The position numbers were made by a program, and so were the translations under genes. Under the pieces are notes generated by a model that searched no databases, was not told the DNA's origin, and worked only from the letters and a program-made list of their open reading frames with translations. Source: an uncultured Elusimicrobiales bacterium (GTDB lineage: Bacteria > Elusimicrobiota > Elusimicrobia > Elusimicrobiales > Elusimicrobiaceae). From it: a stretch of DNA of 63,797 bases. Shown in pieces: positions 40,355-49,895 of the stretch. Where the stretch lies: the NCBI GenBank assembly GCA_944326765.1, contig CALVFE010000003.1, positions 1-63,797 on the forward strand. Direction: 5' to 3'. Position 1 is the stretch's first letter. Each line of letters starts with the position of its first letter.

Positions 40355-40930
40355 ATGAATATGAAAGAACTCGTTTGCCTGGCCGCCCGCTTGGCAGACA
40401 ATAAAAAAGCCGAAGACATTAAAGTAATTGACCTGAAGGGGTTATCCTCTTTGTGCGATTACATTTTAATTGCAACGGCCACCTCTAAACCGCATTTAGA
40501 CGCCGTGGAAGAAGAAATCAGCAAGAAACTCAAAGAGCAGGGATTTTATAAGCTCAACCGCGACGGGGGCAACAGCAACCTCTGGCGCGTGAGTGACTAC
40601 GGCGGATTTCTGGCGCATATTATGACGCAGGAAGCGCGCGATTTTTATGCGCTGGATAAAATTTTCAGCTTTGGCCACATAATCGATTTTAAAAAACTCG
40701 CCAAAAAAGCGGTCAAAAAGAAAACGGCCGCCGCTCGCAAAGCGGCGCCGCAAAAAGCTGCATCCAAGAAAGCGGCCGTCTCCAAAACAACAGCCAAAAA
40801 ATCCGCTGTATCCAAAAAAGCGGCCGCCTCAAAAACAACTGTCCGTAAAACGGCCGCGAAGAAAAGCGCCGTTAAAAAAACAGTTTCCCGAAAAACCGCT
40901 GCAGCCAAAAAGACTGCCAAGAAAAAATAA
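40355..40930 (+). CDS. rsfS: Ribosome silencing factor RsfS with a histone H1-like tail
   Basis: RsfS binds L14 of the 50S subunit and blocks subunit joining during starvation. Residues 1-112 form the core: DIKVIDLKGLSSLCDYILIA, NLWRVSDYGGFLAHIM, DFYALDKIF. Residues 113-191 are almost only Lys, Ala, Thr, Ser and Arg (KKAAVSKTTAKKSAVSKKAA and similar), like histone H1 or AlgP C-terminal tails, in a protein normally about 110 residues long. The tail could bind rRNA or DNA. The ATG at 40355 has GAGGTG upstream. argS follows six bases after the stop. Confidence 0.9.
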   Translation: MNMKELVCLAARLADNKKAEDIKVIDLKGLSSLCDYILIATATSKPHLDAVEEEISKKLKEQGFYKLNRDGGNSNLWRVSDYGGFLAHIMTQEARDFYALDKIFSFGHIIDFKKLAKKAVKKKTAAARKAAPQKAASKKAAVSKTTAKKSAVSKKAAASKTTVRKTAAKKSAVKKTVSRKTAAAKKTAKKK

Positions 40931-40936
40931 TCAAAA

Positions 40937-42529
40937 ATGCTAGAAAAACTTAAACAAGATATTACCTTAAAATTATCCAGTGCGGACTACTTCAAAGGCG
41001 TAGAATTGCCGGAAGTGGAATTTTCCGTGGCGCCTGCCCATACCGGGGCGGATATTTCGCTCGTGTGGGCTATGGCAGCCGCCAAAAAAATGCATAAAAA
41101 TCCGTTGGAAATAGCCAAGGAAGCATGCGTCGTCTTGCGTGAAATCACAGCGATTGCCGATGCAACGGCTATACCGCCCGGATTTATTAATCTGAAATTA
41201 GAAGAAAAATTTATCATTGACACCGCTTCGGACCGCCGCATTAAAGACCGCGGATCCGAAATCTCAAAACATAACATTTTGATTGAATTTGTTTCCGCCA
41301 ACCCGACCGGCCCGTTGCATGTGGCCAGCGGGCGCGGCGCCAGCTTGGGCGACAGCCTGGTCCGGATTCACCGCGCGTTGGGATATTCCTGCGACAGCGA
41401 GTATTATGTCAACGATGCGGGGAATCAAGCCGAGCTTTTGGCTGTATCCGTAAAAGCCCGCAAAGAAGGCAAAGAACCGCCGGAAAACGGCTATCACGGT
41501 TCGTACCTGATCGACCTAGCCAAACGCATACCGGCCGATCTGGAAGAAAAAGATTACGGCCGCTGGGCTATGGAAGAACTGATTAAAACCCAACAACAGG
41601 ATATGAAAGATTTCCATGTGGATTTTACCCGCTGGTTCAGAGAATCGGACTTGCACAAAGAACAAGCCCCCCAAAAGGCGCTGGAAACCTTAACCGAACA
41701 AGGGTACACATATGAAAAGGAAGGCGCCGTATGGTTCGGATCCACTAAAGACGCGCAGGCACAAGACGATAAAGACCGCGTGCTCGTACGCAAAGACGGC
41801 CGCCCCACTTACTTCTTAGCCGATATTTCCTATCACAAAAATAAATATGACCGCGGATACGATACGCTGATTGATATTCTAGGGGCGGATCACCACGGTT
41901 ATGTGCCGCGCATGAAAGCAGCCGTACATGCATTGGGCAAAGAAGAAAGTTCTTTCGTGCCGATTATTCACCAACTGGTGCATTTAACCGAACACGGCGA
42001 ACAAGTGAAAATGTCCAAACGCGCCGGCCGTTTCATTACGCTTCGGGAGCTGATGGACGAAGTGGGAACGGACGTATGCCGCTTCTTCTTTGCCAGCCGC
42101 ACGCCGAACGCCCATATGTTGTTTGACATGGATTTAGCGAAAAAACGCACCAATGAAAATCCGGTTTTCTATGTGCAATATGTACACGCCCGGATTCACT
42201 CCATTTTCAAAGCGGCGGCGGAGAAAGGGTTTACCGAATATAAGGGAGTCTTAACGCCGCTTTTACCGCAGGAACGCGCACTGCTTTTAAAACTGGTCTG
42301 GTTTAAGCAGGTGCTTCGCAACTGCGTGGCTGATTTGAGCCCCCACCATTTGACAACGTATTTAATTGAATTGGCGGGGCTTTTCCATGCGTTCTACGAC
42401 ACATGCCGCGTGTTGGACGAAAACAATCCGGAGCTTACGCAATCCCGTTTGTTTATCTGCCAACGCGTAGCGGAACGCATTAAGAAAGGGCTGGAATTTA
42501 TCGGCGTCAGCGCGCCGGAAGCGATGTAG
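40937..42529 (+). CDS. argS: Arginyl-tRNA synthetase with a diverged HIGH motif
   Basis: Charges tRNA-Arg. The 530-residue class I synthetase has an N-terminal Add-1 domain, the active-site segment SANPTGPLHVASGRGASLG, the KMSK loop QVKMSKRAGRFITL and a C-terminal DALR anticodon-binding domain. The HIGH motif reads HVAS instead of the usual HVGH/HIGN, so the second His and the Gly are replaced. KMSK is intact, so activity is still likely. It is the last gene of the nadD operon. Confidence 0.94.
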   Translation: MLEKLKQDITLKLSSADYFKGVELPEVEFSVAPAHTGADISLVWAMAAAKKMHKNPLEIAKEACVVLREITAIADATAIPPGFINLKLEEKFIIDTASDRRIKDRGSEISKHNILIEFVSANPTGPLHVASGRGASLGDSLVRIHRALGYSCDSEYYVNDAGNQAELLAVSVKARKEGKEPPENGYHGSYLIDLAKRIPADLEEKDYGRWAMEELIKTQQQDMKDFHVDFTRWFRESDLHKEQAPQKALETLTEQGYTYEKEGAVWFGSTKDAQAQDDKDRVLVRKDGRPTYFLADISYHKNKYDRGYDTLIDILGADHHGYVPRMKAAVHALGKEESSFVPIIHQLVHLTEHGEQVKMSKRAGRFITLRELMDEVGTDVCRFFFASRTPNAHMLFDMDLAKKRTNENPVFYVQYVHARIHSIFKAAAEKGFTEYKGVLTPLLPQERALLLKLVWFKQVLRNCVADLSPHHLTTYLIELAGLFHAFYDTCRVLDENNPELTQSRLFICQRVAERIKKGLEFIGVSAPEAM

Positions 42530-42561
42530 CCCAAAGCAGGATTTTACAACTGCCCGTATAG

Positions 42562-42597
42562 AATCTCTATCCTCCTAAAGGCGGACGGAGATTTTTA
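42562..42597 (+). terminator. Probable terminator of the nadD-argS operon
   Basis: AATCTC (42562-42567) pairs with GAGATT (42588-42593) around an imperfect inner stem, followed by T. Confidence 0.5.
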
Positions 42598-42627
42598 TTC
42601 TAAAGCGGGAATGACAAGGGGAATTGT

Positions 42628-45600
42628 ATGAAAAAAATCATTTCTTTAATACTGACATCTATATTATTTCCAGCCGCGCTCATGGCGCAAAGTTTGCCCA
42701 AGGCGGAAGAGGCCTTCGCGCAGGGAAATTTTACGCAGGCGCTGACCCAATATAAAGAGATTTTAAAAACCGCCACAGGCAATGACCGCTTACAAGCCCA
42801 ATTGCGTAAAGCGGCCTGCGAGTATGGTCTGGGCGAATATATGACGGCCGCCGAAACAATGCTTTCCTACGATCTGCCGGAAGAAGACCTTTGGAAAGCC
42901 CGTTTTTTACTGTATCGTGTCCAAATGGCCGAGCAAGCAGCGTCTTTATATCCCGCTCTTATGAATGAAAGCGAAGTCGACGCCGAAGGAGTTTCCCCCG
43001 AACACTGGACAATCGCGCAATGGAATAATCAGATCGACAAAGATTATCAGACGCTTTGGTCCTTGCGGGCGGCGCTTATCAATGATCCGGTGGAAAAAGA
43101 AGGATTAATTCTCAACCTCAAAGATACCGATACGCGGCGGATTCCCACCCTGTTTGACGTAGTGGTACAGAACTGGGTTACCCGCCTGCAAAGGCAGAAC
43201 GAACCGGTTCCGCTGGTGCGGGAAGAAAACACTTCCTTTTTAGATGGCACCGTTGAACCGGCTGCAACTAAAAAAGAAACCGCACAGCAACTTGCGTATC
43301 TGCTGGAAACCGCCTATCTGTTAGACGGTAAAAACCGCAAAGACGCCAAAACGTTCTGGCGAACGGATTACATTTTGCTGCCGTTCGACAATCCCATACT
43401 GTTTACCTTTTCTTCGGAGGAAAAAGCGCTTTCCAAAGCCGTTGAACAGCTGCAACTCATTAGTGGTTACACCCCGCAAAAGATGGGATTTTGGAGCAAA
43501 CTCAAGAATTATGTTTCTGCCGACAGCGCCGAATATGGACGCTCGTATGCCGCCTACCGGGCAGCCCAGCTTTTAAATATACACGATGATCCTGAAACCG
43601 CTTTAAAAATCTGCCAATATGCCGCCCAATCGCTGGAAAGCTCGTATTATGTATCCTTGTGCAATCAATTAGCGGAACAAATTACCCAAAAAGAATTGAT
43701 GTACACGGCGTTGCCCCAAGCGCTTGCGCCCCAGGACAAGCTGTCCTTTTCCGTCAGAAACGCGGAAAATATCTATGTGCGCATTTATAAAACCTCTTTT
43801 GAGGAATTACAAAACCTATACCGCCAAACTTATTTAAGCGACACTATTAACTCGTGGGATTTTTTATCTCAAATCAGTACTAAAAATATCCCCGCGTTTT
43901 TAGACCGCGCCCCTTTTAAAACCCTTTCCGCAGCGATATCCTACGAAAAACCTTATCGCGCCAAAGAAGTCTCGGTCTCATTGCCGGAGTTGGAAAATGG
44001 TTTTTATGTGGCCTTATCCAGCTGGAACGAATCGTTTGATTATACGCAGGCGCCCGTACTGGCTACCGTACTAAACAGAACGGATTTGGCTCTTTTTGTA
44101 ACAGCAGCCATTGAAGACAATCCGGACAAATACACCGCCTCTCTTTCCGGAAAAAACAAAACTTACCGCCCGGACTTGTTCCGTTTCTATACGGTAAACC
44201 TGAAAACGGGCGAACCGGAAGGCAATGTGGACTTAGATATCATTACGGCTTGGAACGGAACGCGCCAGCATGGATTTACCACCGCTGACGGTTCTTCTAC
44301 CCTGGCGCGCGATATTGTCGTTTCCCCCAGCGACGCCAAACGCAGCTCCCATTTTGTAAATGTACTGGCTCAAAAAGAAGGCAGCCGCGCTTACACATCC
44401 AATGCGGTATATTTCCATTTTTATAACAAGGATTTAATCCGCCTCTATGCCCAGACTGACCGCTCCATCTACCGTCCGGGACAGTCCGTTCAGCTGGCGG
44501 TAAACGCATTTGAAGTTCTTCCGCGGGGTCTTAAGGTGTTACCCAACCGCCGGGTGGAGATAGAAGTAACCAATGCTTCAGGGGAAAAAATCTTTTCCGC
44601 CGCTCCCCTCTTAAACGAAATGGGAACGGCCTCCGCGCAATTTGCTTTGCCGCAAGAATCCATGCTGGGTTACTTTCAGCTCCGCGCTTCGGTCAATATC
44701 GACGGACGGACTTACCGCACCTACGGCACCTTCCAAGTGGAAGATTTTAAACGTCCCGATTATGAATTGACTTTATCCGATCCGGCCAAAACGCTGGAAT
44801 ATGGCAAAGCGGCTTCCGTAGGCGGCCATGCCCAATACTATGTAGGCACCCCCCTGCAAAACGCCGCGGTCAAATACACGGTACACCGCCAGGATTATCT
44901 GCCGCCTTTCTACTGGTGGCGTATGTATATGCTGCGCCCGGAGAGCACCCAAATCGCACAAGGCGAAACAGTAACAGACGAAAAAGGTGATTTTAAAATC
45001 ACTTTTACCCCTTCGCCCTCCCAAAAAGACGAGCAATTTGCCAAATATGTGGTCAAGGCGGAAGTATATGACGAAAGCGGCCGGGCTGTCCACGCTTCCC
45101 GCACCTACACCGTAAGCGCCAAACCCAAACTGTTTAAAGTGGAATTTGCCCAAGGTTTTTATGACGCCCAACAGGAAACCGCCCATTTTGCTCAAATTGA
45201 TCTTACGGACGCCGAAGGCAAATCGGTATCCGGCAAGGTAACCGTTCGCGCAATACGGTTAGAAAACAGACTTCCCGATCAAAAAGCGAAAGGAAGCCAA
45301 CTTTACGCCGGCCCCTCTTTGGAACAATGGTATGAAAACGCCAAAGCAGAAGAAACGGTGTTTACCCAAGAACTGAACTTCAAAAAGCCGGGCGTGCAAA
45401 CGTTGGCGCTGCCGGCGTTGCCGGAAGGGATTTACCGGCTGACGCTCCAGGCAGATAAAGCCGATTCCCAACAAATGATTTTCCTCGTGGCAGAAGAACA
45501 AAGCCGCTTGGCGCTGCCGGATATAACCCTTGCGCAACAGGCCCGCTATTATCCGGGCGAAAACGCCCGCCTGCTATTAGGAGCGGGCAGCTTAGCGGGA

Positions 45601-48573
45601 TCCAAACGAGTGGAAGTATATTGGGGCGATACGTTCCTCAAACGCAAAGAGATTCTTCCGGGCGGTGTAACGGTCTATTCCTTTCCGGTGGAGCAGGAGG
45701 AACGCGGTGGGCTGGCAGTAGCGTGGTTTGGAGCGAGCCATTATGTGTTCCACCAAGGCTCTGCCAATCTGGAAATTCCATTCGACAATAAAGAACTGAG
45801 CGTTTCCTTAAATGCCCCTTCATCGGTTCGTCCCGGCGAAACAGTGTCGTGGAAACTGACCGCTAAAGACATAACAGGCAACCCGATCCAAGGCCAGGCC
45901 AGCGTAACGGTATATGACAAATCACTGGATTACTACGCCTCAAAGAAAAATCCGTTTACGCTTGACACTCTTTTTGCGCAAAAGGCACACACGGCAGACC
46001 GCGCCGACAGCGCTTCAAAGGGTTCTTTTAGCAACTACTACAAACCAGAAATGCAGCCTTTCCTGGCACCCCCCCTGCTTCCTCTATTGAATTTAAATAT
46101 GCCTACGCGTTTTTATCGGAACATGGCCGCCAAGGGAGCCATATTGGCAACTGCCGCAGCGCCGCAAATGAAAGCGGCTTTTTCCAACGCAACGGCGGAG
46201 GAATCCATGACGGCCATGGATACCGCTGTTTCTGCGCAACAAGCCCGCGAATCGGAAGAAACCGGCGGAGCGGGTGCGGATACGACGCAACCCCAACCCC
46301 TGCGGACTGATTTTTCCGAAACGGCTTATTTTAATCCGGCCTTACCGCTGGTAAACGGGCAAGCCGCTGTCCGCTTTACCATGCCCCAAAGCCTGACGGC
46401 ATGGAATATATTGGGTTTTGTCCTTACTAAAAATGCGGATTTCGGCTCTTTTGCGGCACAGACTATTACCCGGAAAGATTTCATGGTGCGTCTGCAAATG
46501 CCGCGTTTTTACCGCGAAGGGGATAAAGGAATACTGCAAGCCGCGGTAACCAATCTGACGGGTAAAAAACTGTCGGCGGAAGTAGAACTGACGCTCCGCC
46601 AGGACAACGCGTTGGTCAACGAAACATTCGGTCTGTCTAAAACCAAAAAGAGTGTTTCCGTAGGAGCCAATGCCACAGAATTTGTAACGTGGGAAATTAC
46701 GGCGCCGGCCAATCCGGCGCTCTACAGCGTTACCGTAACGGCACGCAGCGGCCAAAACAGCGACGGCGAACAGCAAACCTTACCCGTATATCCCGGCAAA
46801 GAACGATTGCTGGCTACGGCCAACGCGGTATTAAAAAACGGCGCCAATGAACTGGAATTGACCGAACTAAAAGACGTTTCGGACGCGGAACTTCAAACCG
46901 CCGCGCTTACCCTTACCCCCAGTCTGGCGCTTTCGGTACTCAACTCGATGCCCAATGTACTCTCTGCACGGTATAATGATTTAGTTTCCTCACTTAACCG
47001 GTATATACCGTTGGCGGTTGTGCATAAATTTTATACGCAGTATCCCCAGCTGAAAGACGCTGTCGCCAAATTGCCTAAACGTACGGGCGCCACGGCCTCG
47101 TGGAATCAATCGGATCCGCTGCGGCTTACGCTGTTGGAACAAACCCCGTGGCTGCTTCAGTCCCAGGGTACGCCAACCCGCACGGCGGATATTATTGACT
47201 TGTTCAATCCGCAAATTGTCGCCCAAACTAAAACAAAAGAACTGGCGAAAATTGCCAAATTTCAAAATACGACGGGTGCTTTTTCCTGGTTCCCCGGCGG
47301 GCAAGATGACGATTACCTCACGTTATACGCCTTAAACGCTTTCGCCCAGGCGCTGGCATATCAAGCCGATATTCCGCAGACGGTTGCCCAAAAAGCGTTT
47401 GCCTATATCGTTGCGCGCATAGAAAAACGCCTGCAAGAAGATCAGACCGGTTCGCAATCCACCGTAGCGTATGCCCTGTATGCGGCCTATACGCTTTCGG
47501 CGTTTCCACAGAACTGGGCGCAAATGTCCGAAGCGAAGCCCTATATCAAACGCTGGGCGGACTATGCCGACCAGCAATCCCGGTTTATGACGGCGCTGGG
47601 GCAAATTTATGCAGCAGCGGTCTATCATCGGTTGGGAGATGACGTTAAAGCCAACCGCTACCTGGACATGGTGCTGGCCAGCATGAAACAAAACGAGCTG
47701 ACCGGCGCCTACTTTGCTCCCGAACCGCAAAGCTGGGTGTGGTATCGCGACACGCTCTCCACCCAAACCGTAACGCTGCGCACCTTGCTGGAACTGCGGC
47801 CTCAATCGGATAAAATAGATCCGATGACGCAATGGCTGTTATTTAACCGTCAGGTCAACAGCTGGTCTGATCCGAAAGCGGCTGCACAAGCGGTATTTAC
47901 GCTGCTAGACGTGATGCGGCATAAAGGGGCGCTTTCCTTACCGGTAGAATATACGGTAAATTGGGCGGGGGAGCAAAAATCCTTTTCATTCGAACCGTTT
48001 GATTGGACGGAAGATTTGCAGCTGGTACGCCAGGGAAATCAAATCACTCCGGCGGCGCTGCGGGCGCAAATCGACAAAAAAGGCGTATTAACGGATTTTG
48101 CTTCGCTGTCGGTTATTTACAAATCGGCACAAGCCAAAGCCTCGCCGAAAGGAGTCATCAACGTAACGCGCGAATATTTTACACGCTTTACCCAAGACGG
48201 CGTACAAAAAATACGTCCGGTACAAGACTTGGGCGAAGTACGGGTAGGAGATGAGGTGGAAGTACATCTCACGCTCACGACCGACAGCGCCTTTGAGTAT
48301 GTGCTCTTATCCGATCCGAAACCGGCCGCTTTTGAAAGCGAGGAATTGTTAAGCGGCTGGACAAATACGCCCCTGCGGCTGTACCGCGAAAACCGCGACG
48401 CCGAAACAAACTTCTTCATTCACACTCTCCCGGCCGGTACGGTAACGCTGCGCTATGTCCTGCGGCCGACGGTAGAGGGGCGTTTTCACGCCTTGCCGGC
48501 GCAGGCGCAATCTCTGTACGCGCCGGAATTTGGAGCGCATACGGCCGCCGAAGCCTTAACTGTAAACAACTAG
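42628..48573 (+). CDS. Bacterial alpha-2-macroglobulin family protein without the thioester motif
   Basis: A 1981-residue exported protein with signal peptide (1-20, ending LMAQ). A TPR-like region follows (about 20-130, AEEAFAQGNFTQALTQYKEI). MG-type beta domains come next, with YAQTDRSIYRPGQSVQLAVN at about 607 and the A2M domain YFNPALPLVNGQAAVRFTMP at about 1235. The alpha-helical thioester-domain (about 1430-1750) lacks the CxEQ motif: the place where it should stand reads SMPNVLSARYNDLVSSLNRY. So it would trap proteases without covalent capture, like YfaS-type proteins. No PbpC partner gene is adjacent. It is periplasmic or outer-membrane associated, single, and ended by a strong terminator. 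Confidence 0.9.
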   Translation: MKKIISLILTSILFPAALMAQSLPKAEEAFAQGNFTQALTQYKEILKTATGNDRLQAQLRKAACEYGLGEYMTAAETMLSYDLPEEDLWKARFLLYRVQMAEQAASLYPALMNESEVDAEGVSPEHWTIAQWNNQIDKDYQTLWSLRAALINDPVEKEGLILNLKDTDTRRIPTLFDVVVQNWVTRLQRQNEPVPLVREENTSFLDGTVEPAATKKETAQQLAYLLETAYLLDGKNRKDAKTFWRTDYILLPFDNPILFTFSSEEKALSKAVEQLQLISGYTPQKMGFWSKLKNYVSADSAEYGRSYAAYRAAQLLNIHDDPETALKICQYAAQSLESSYYVSLCNQLAEQITQKELMYTALPQALAPQDKLSFSVRNAENIYVRIYKTSFEELQNLYRQTYLSDTINSWDFLSQISTKNIPAFLDRAPFKTLSAAISYEKPYRAKEVSVSLPELENGFYVALSSWNESFDYTQAPVLATVLNRTDLALFVTAAIEDNPDKYTASLSGKNKTYRPDLFRFYTVNLKTGEPEGNVDLDIITAWNGTRQHGFTTADGSSTLARDIVVSPSDAKRSSHFVNVLAQKEGSRAYTSNAVYFHFYNKDLIRLYAQTDRSIYRPGQSVQLAVNAFEVLPRGLKVLPNRRVEIEVTNASGEKIFSAAPLLNEMGTASAQFALPQESMLGYFQLRASVNIDGRTYRTYGTFQVEDFKRPDYELTLSDPAKTLEYGKAASVGGHAQYYVGTPLQNAAVKYTVHRQDYLPPFYWWRMYMLRPESTQIAQGETVTDEKGDFKITFTPSPSQKDEQFAKYVVKAEVYDESGRAVHASRTYTVSAKPKLFKVEFAQGFYDAQQETAHFAQIDLTDAEGKSVSGKVTVRAIRLENRLPDQKAKGSQLYAGPSLEQWYENAKAEETVFTQELNFKKPGVQTLALPALPEGIYRLTLQADKADSQQMIFLVAEEQSRLALPDITLAQQARYYPGENARLLLGAGSLAGSKRVEVYWGDTFLKRKEILPGGVTVYSFPVEQEERGGLAVAWFGASHYVFHQGSANLEIPFDNKELSVSLNAPSSVRPGETVSWKLTAKDITGNPIQGQASVTVYDKSLDYYASKKNPFTLDTLFAQKAHTADRADSASKGSFSNYYKPEMQPFLAPPLLPLLNLNMPTRFYRNMAAKGAILATAAAPQMKAAFSNATAEESMTAMDTAVSAQQARESEETGGAGADTTQPQPLRTDFSETAYFNPALPLVNGQAAVRFTMPQSLTAWNILGFVLTKNADFGSFAAQTITRKDFMVRLQMPRFYREGDKGILQAAVTNLTGKKLSAEVELTLRQDNALVNETFGLSKTKKSVSVGANATEFVTWEITAPANPALYSVTVTARSGQNSDGEQQTLPVYPGKERLLATANAVLKNGANELELTELKDVSDAELQTAALTLTPSLALSVLNSMPNVLSARYNDLVSSLNRYIPLAVVHKFYTQYPQLKDAVAKLPKRTGATASWNQSDPLRLTLLEQTPWLLQSQGTPTRTADIIDLFNPQIVAQTKTKELAKIAKFQNTTGAFSWFPGGQDDDYLTLYALNAFAQALAYQADIPQTVAQKAFAYIVARIEKRLQEDQTGSQSTVAYALYAAYTLSAFPQNWAQMSEAKPYIKRWADYADQQSRFMTALGQIYAAAVYHRLGDDVKANRYLDMVLASMKQNELTGAYFAPEPQSWVWYRDTLSTQTVTLRTLLELRPQSDKIDPMTQWLLFNRQVNSWSDPKAAAQAVFTLLDVMRHKGALSLPVEYTVNWAGEQKSFSFEPFDWTEDLQLVRQGNQITPAALRAQIDKKGVLTDFASLSVIYKSAQAKASPKGVINVTREYFTRFTQDGVQKIRPVQDLGEVRVGDEVEVHLTLTTDSAFEYVLLSDPKPAAFESEELLSGWTNTPLRLYRENRDAETNFFIHTLPAGTVTLRYVLRPTVEGRFHALPAQAQSLYAPEFGAHTAAEALTVNN

Positions 48574-48590
48574 TTTTAAACCAACCCAAA

Positions 48591-48618
48591 AACCCCGGAC
48601 TTTTGTCCGGGGTTTTTT
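48591..48618 (+). terminator. Terminator after the alpha-2-macroglobulin gene
   Basis: AACCCCGGAC (48591-48600), loop TTTT, GTCCGGGGTT (48605-48614), then T. Confidence 0.9.
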
Positions 48619-48689
48619 ATGGATTTCGCTCCTGAAAATTATACCGCGCCAAGCTTTTCCGGTTCCCTTTCCTCCGCGGCAAAGGCCTG

Positions 48690-49712
48690 TTAAAATTCTG
48701 CTTTTACCAACGCCTTAAGCGCAAAACGCAGCGCTTTGGTCGGGTGTTTAAAACAATCGGGCATCAGCTGAAAAAAGACTTTCTTTTGCAACCCGAATTT
48801 CCGGCAAAAAGCCGTATATAGTTCGCTGTCTTTCCGCACCGAAACGGGAGCTCCTCCTTTGGCAATCCATTGGGCATACCAATGGTACCAATCGCGGAAA
48901 TAATAATAGCACCAAAATTTTCGCGGCCCGGTGCTGTGAATAATAAAAGCGCGTTTCAACTCGCTATAAGACGAAGATGCCGGGCGATTATAATCCCGCG
49001 GCAACACGCTTACGTTCCATTCAAAGTGTTCCGCCGCCACATTAATCACAGCCTGATCCGGCAAAAATAATACATCTGCCCATTGGGCCATTTTTTCATA
49101 CAACCAATCGGTAATCGCGGCATAATTTCCGGGACAAGGCAAATCCCGGGTCAAAGCAAACACGCCTGCGTTGTAGCCGGGAGCGTTGGGGTTGACGCCC
49201 TGCGGAACCGAAAAGAAATTACGGGCGGTCGTCGTCATAACAGGGTCCAGCGTCAGCGCCACGCCATGACGGGTTTGCTCAAAAACGGAGTCCAGCTCCC
49301 GCCGCACCAACACGTCGGAATCCAGAAAAAGAACCCGTTCATAATGATCCAGCAGCCGAAAACATTCAAACCTGGCATAAGAGGCGGGAGTAAACAAAGT
49401 AATATACGGCCGGGCAGGAACCGGATAAGGCATATCAAAATTCACTACCCGCACCTGGGGCGCCAGGGAAGAAAAGATTTGCCGCAGGGGGGCATCGGCT
49501 CCCCAAATAAAGACAAAAATATCGCTGGCTTGTGCCAGCTTTGAAGATGCCTTCAGCAGCGAAGCCACGGATACATATGTGCAGAACGTAAAAGCACGGC
49601 TGCACGTTAATACTACCGCCGTTTTGTGAGGGGAATTTAATTCCGTTTCCCGGTTAATGCGCCGGCGCGTTTCCGCGCATTGTTCTTTTGTATATTGCCA
49701 TTCCAGAGCCAT
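48690..49712 (-). CDS. Family 8 glycosyltransferase
   Basis: A 340-residue cytoplasmic retaining glycosyltransferase. The DxD metal motif is in RVLFLDSDVLVRRELD. Further GT8 blocks are GYNAGVFALT, FLPDQAVINV and IIHSTGPRKFWCYY, the last equal to the HxxGxxKPW element with Phe for Pro. It transfers a hexose, usually from a UDP-sugar, onto LPS core or another glycan; acceptor unknown. It is a single gene, divergent from the PTS fusion. Confidence 0.85.
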   Translation of the reverse strand: MALEWQYTKEQCAETRRRINRETELNSPHKTAVVLTCSRAFTFCTYVSVASLLKASSKLAQASDIFVFIWGADAPLRQIFSSLAPQVRVVNFDMPYPVPARPYITLFTPASYARFECFRLLDHYERVLFLDSDVLVRRELDSVFEQTRHGVALTLDPVMTTTARNFFSVPQGVNPNAPGYNAGVFALTRDLPCPGNYAAITDWLYEKMAQWADVLFLPDQAVINVAAEHFEWNVSVLPRDYNRPASSSYSELKRAFIIHSTGPRKFWCYYYFRDWYHWYAQWIAKGGAPVSVRKDSELYTAFCRKFGLQKKVFFQLMPDCFKHPTKALRFALKALVKAEF

Positions 49713-49895
49713 ATTTTCTCTTTTCAGCCAAACGTATTATACCTACAGGGAAGAATAGCAAAAATCACTCTTTGCCGTCAAACTGTTGTCCGACGAAAAA
49801 AGCAATTTCTTTCCATACCCGTCTTTCCCGATTCAACTGCTTAAAAAAAACGGCTGATAATATACTATAATGAAGAAAACCGTTAAGGAGTTTCT

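Noticed and set aside
40645..40920. Antisense frame of 91 codons over the rsfS tail
   Set aside because: A mirror of the Lys/Ala-rich repeats (it reads as Ala/Phe/Val-rich), an effect of codon composition.
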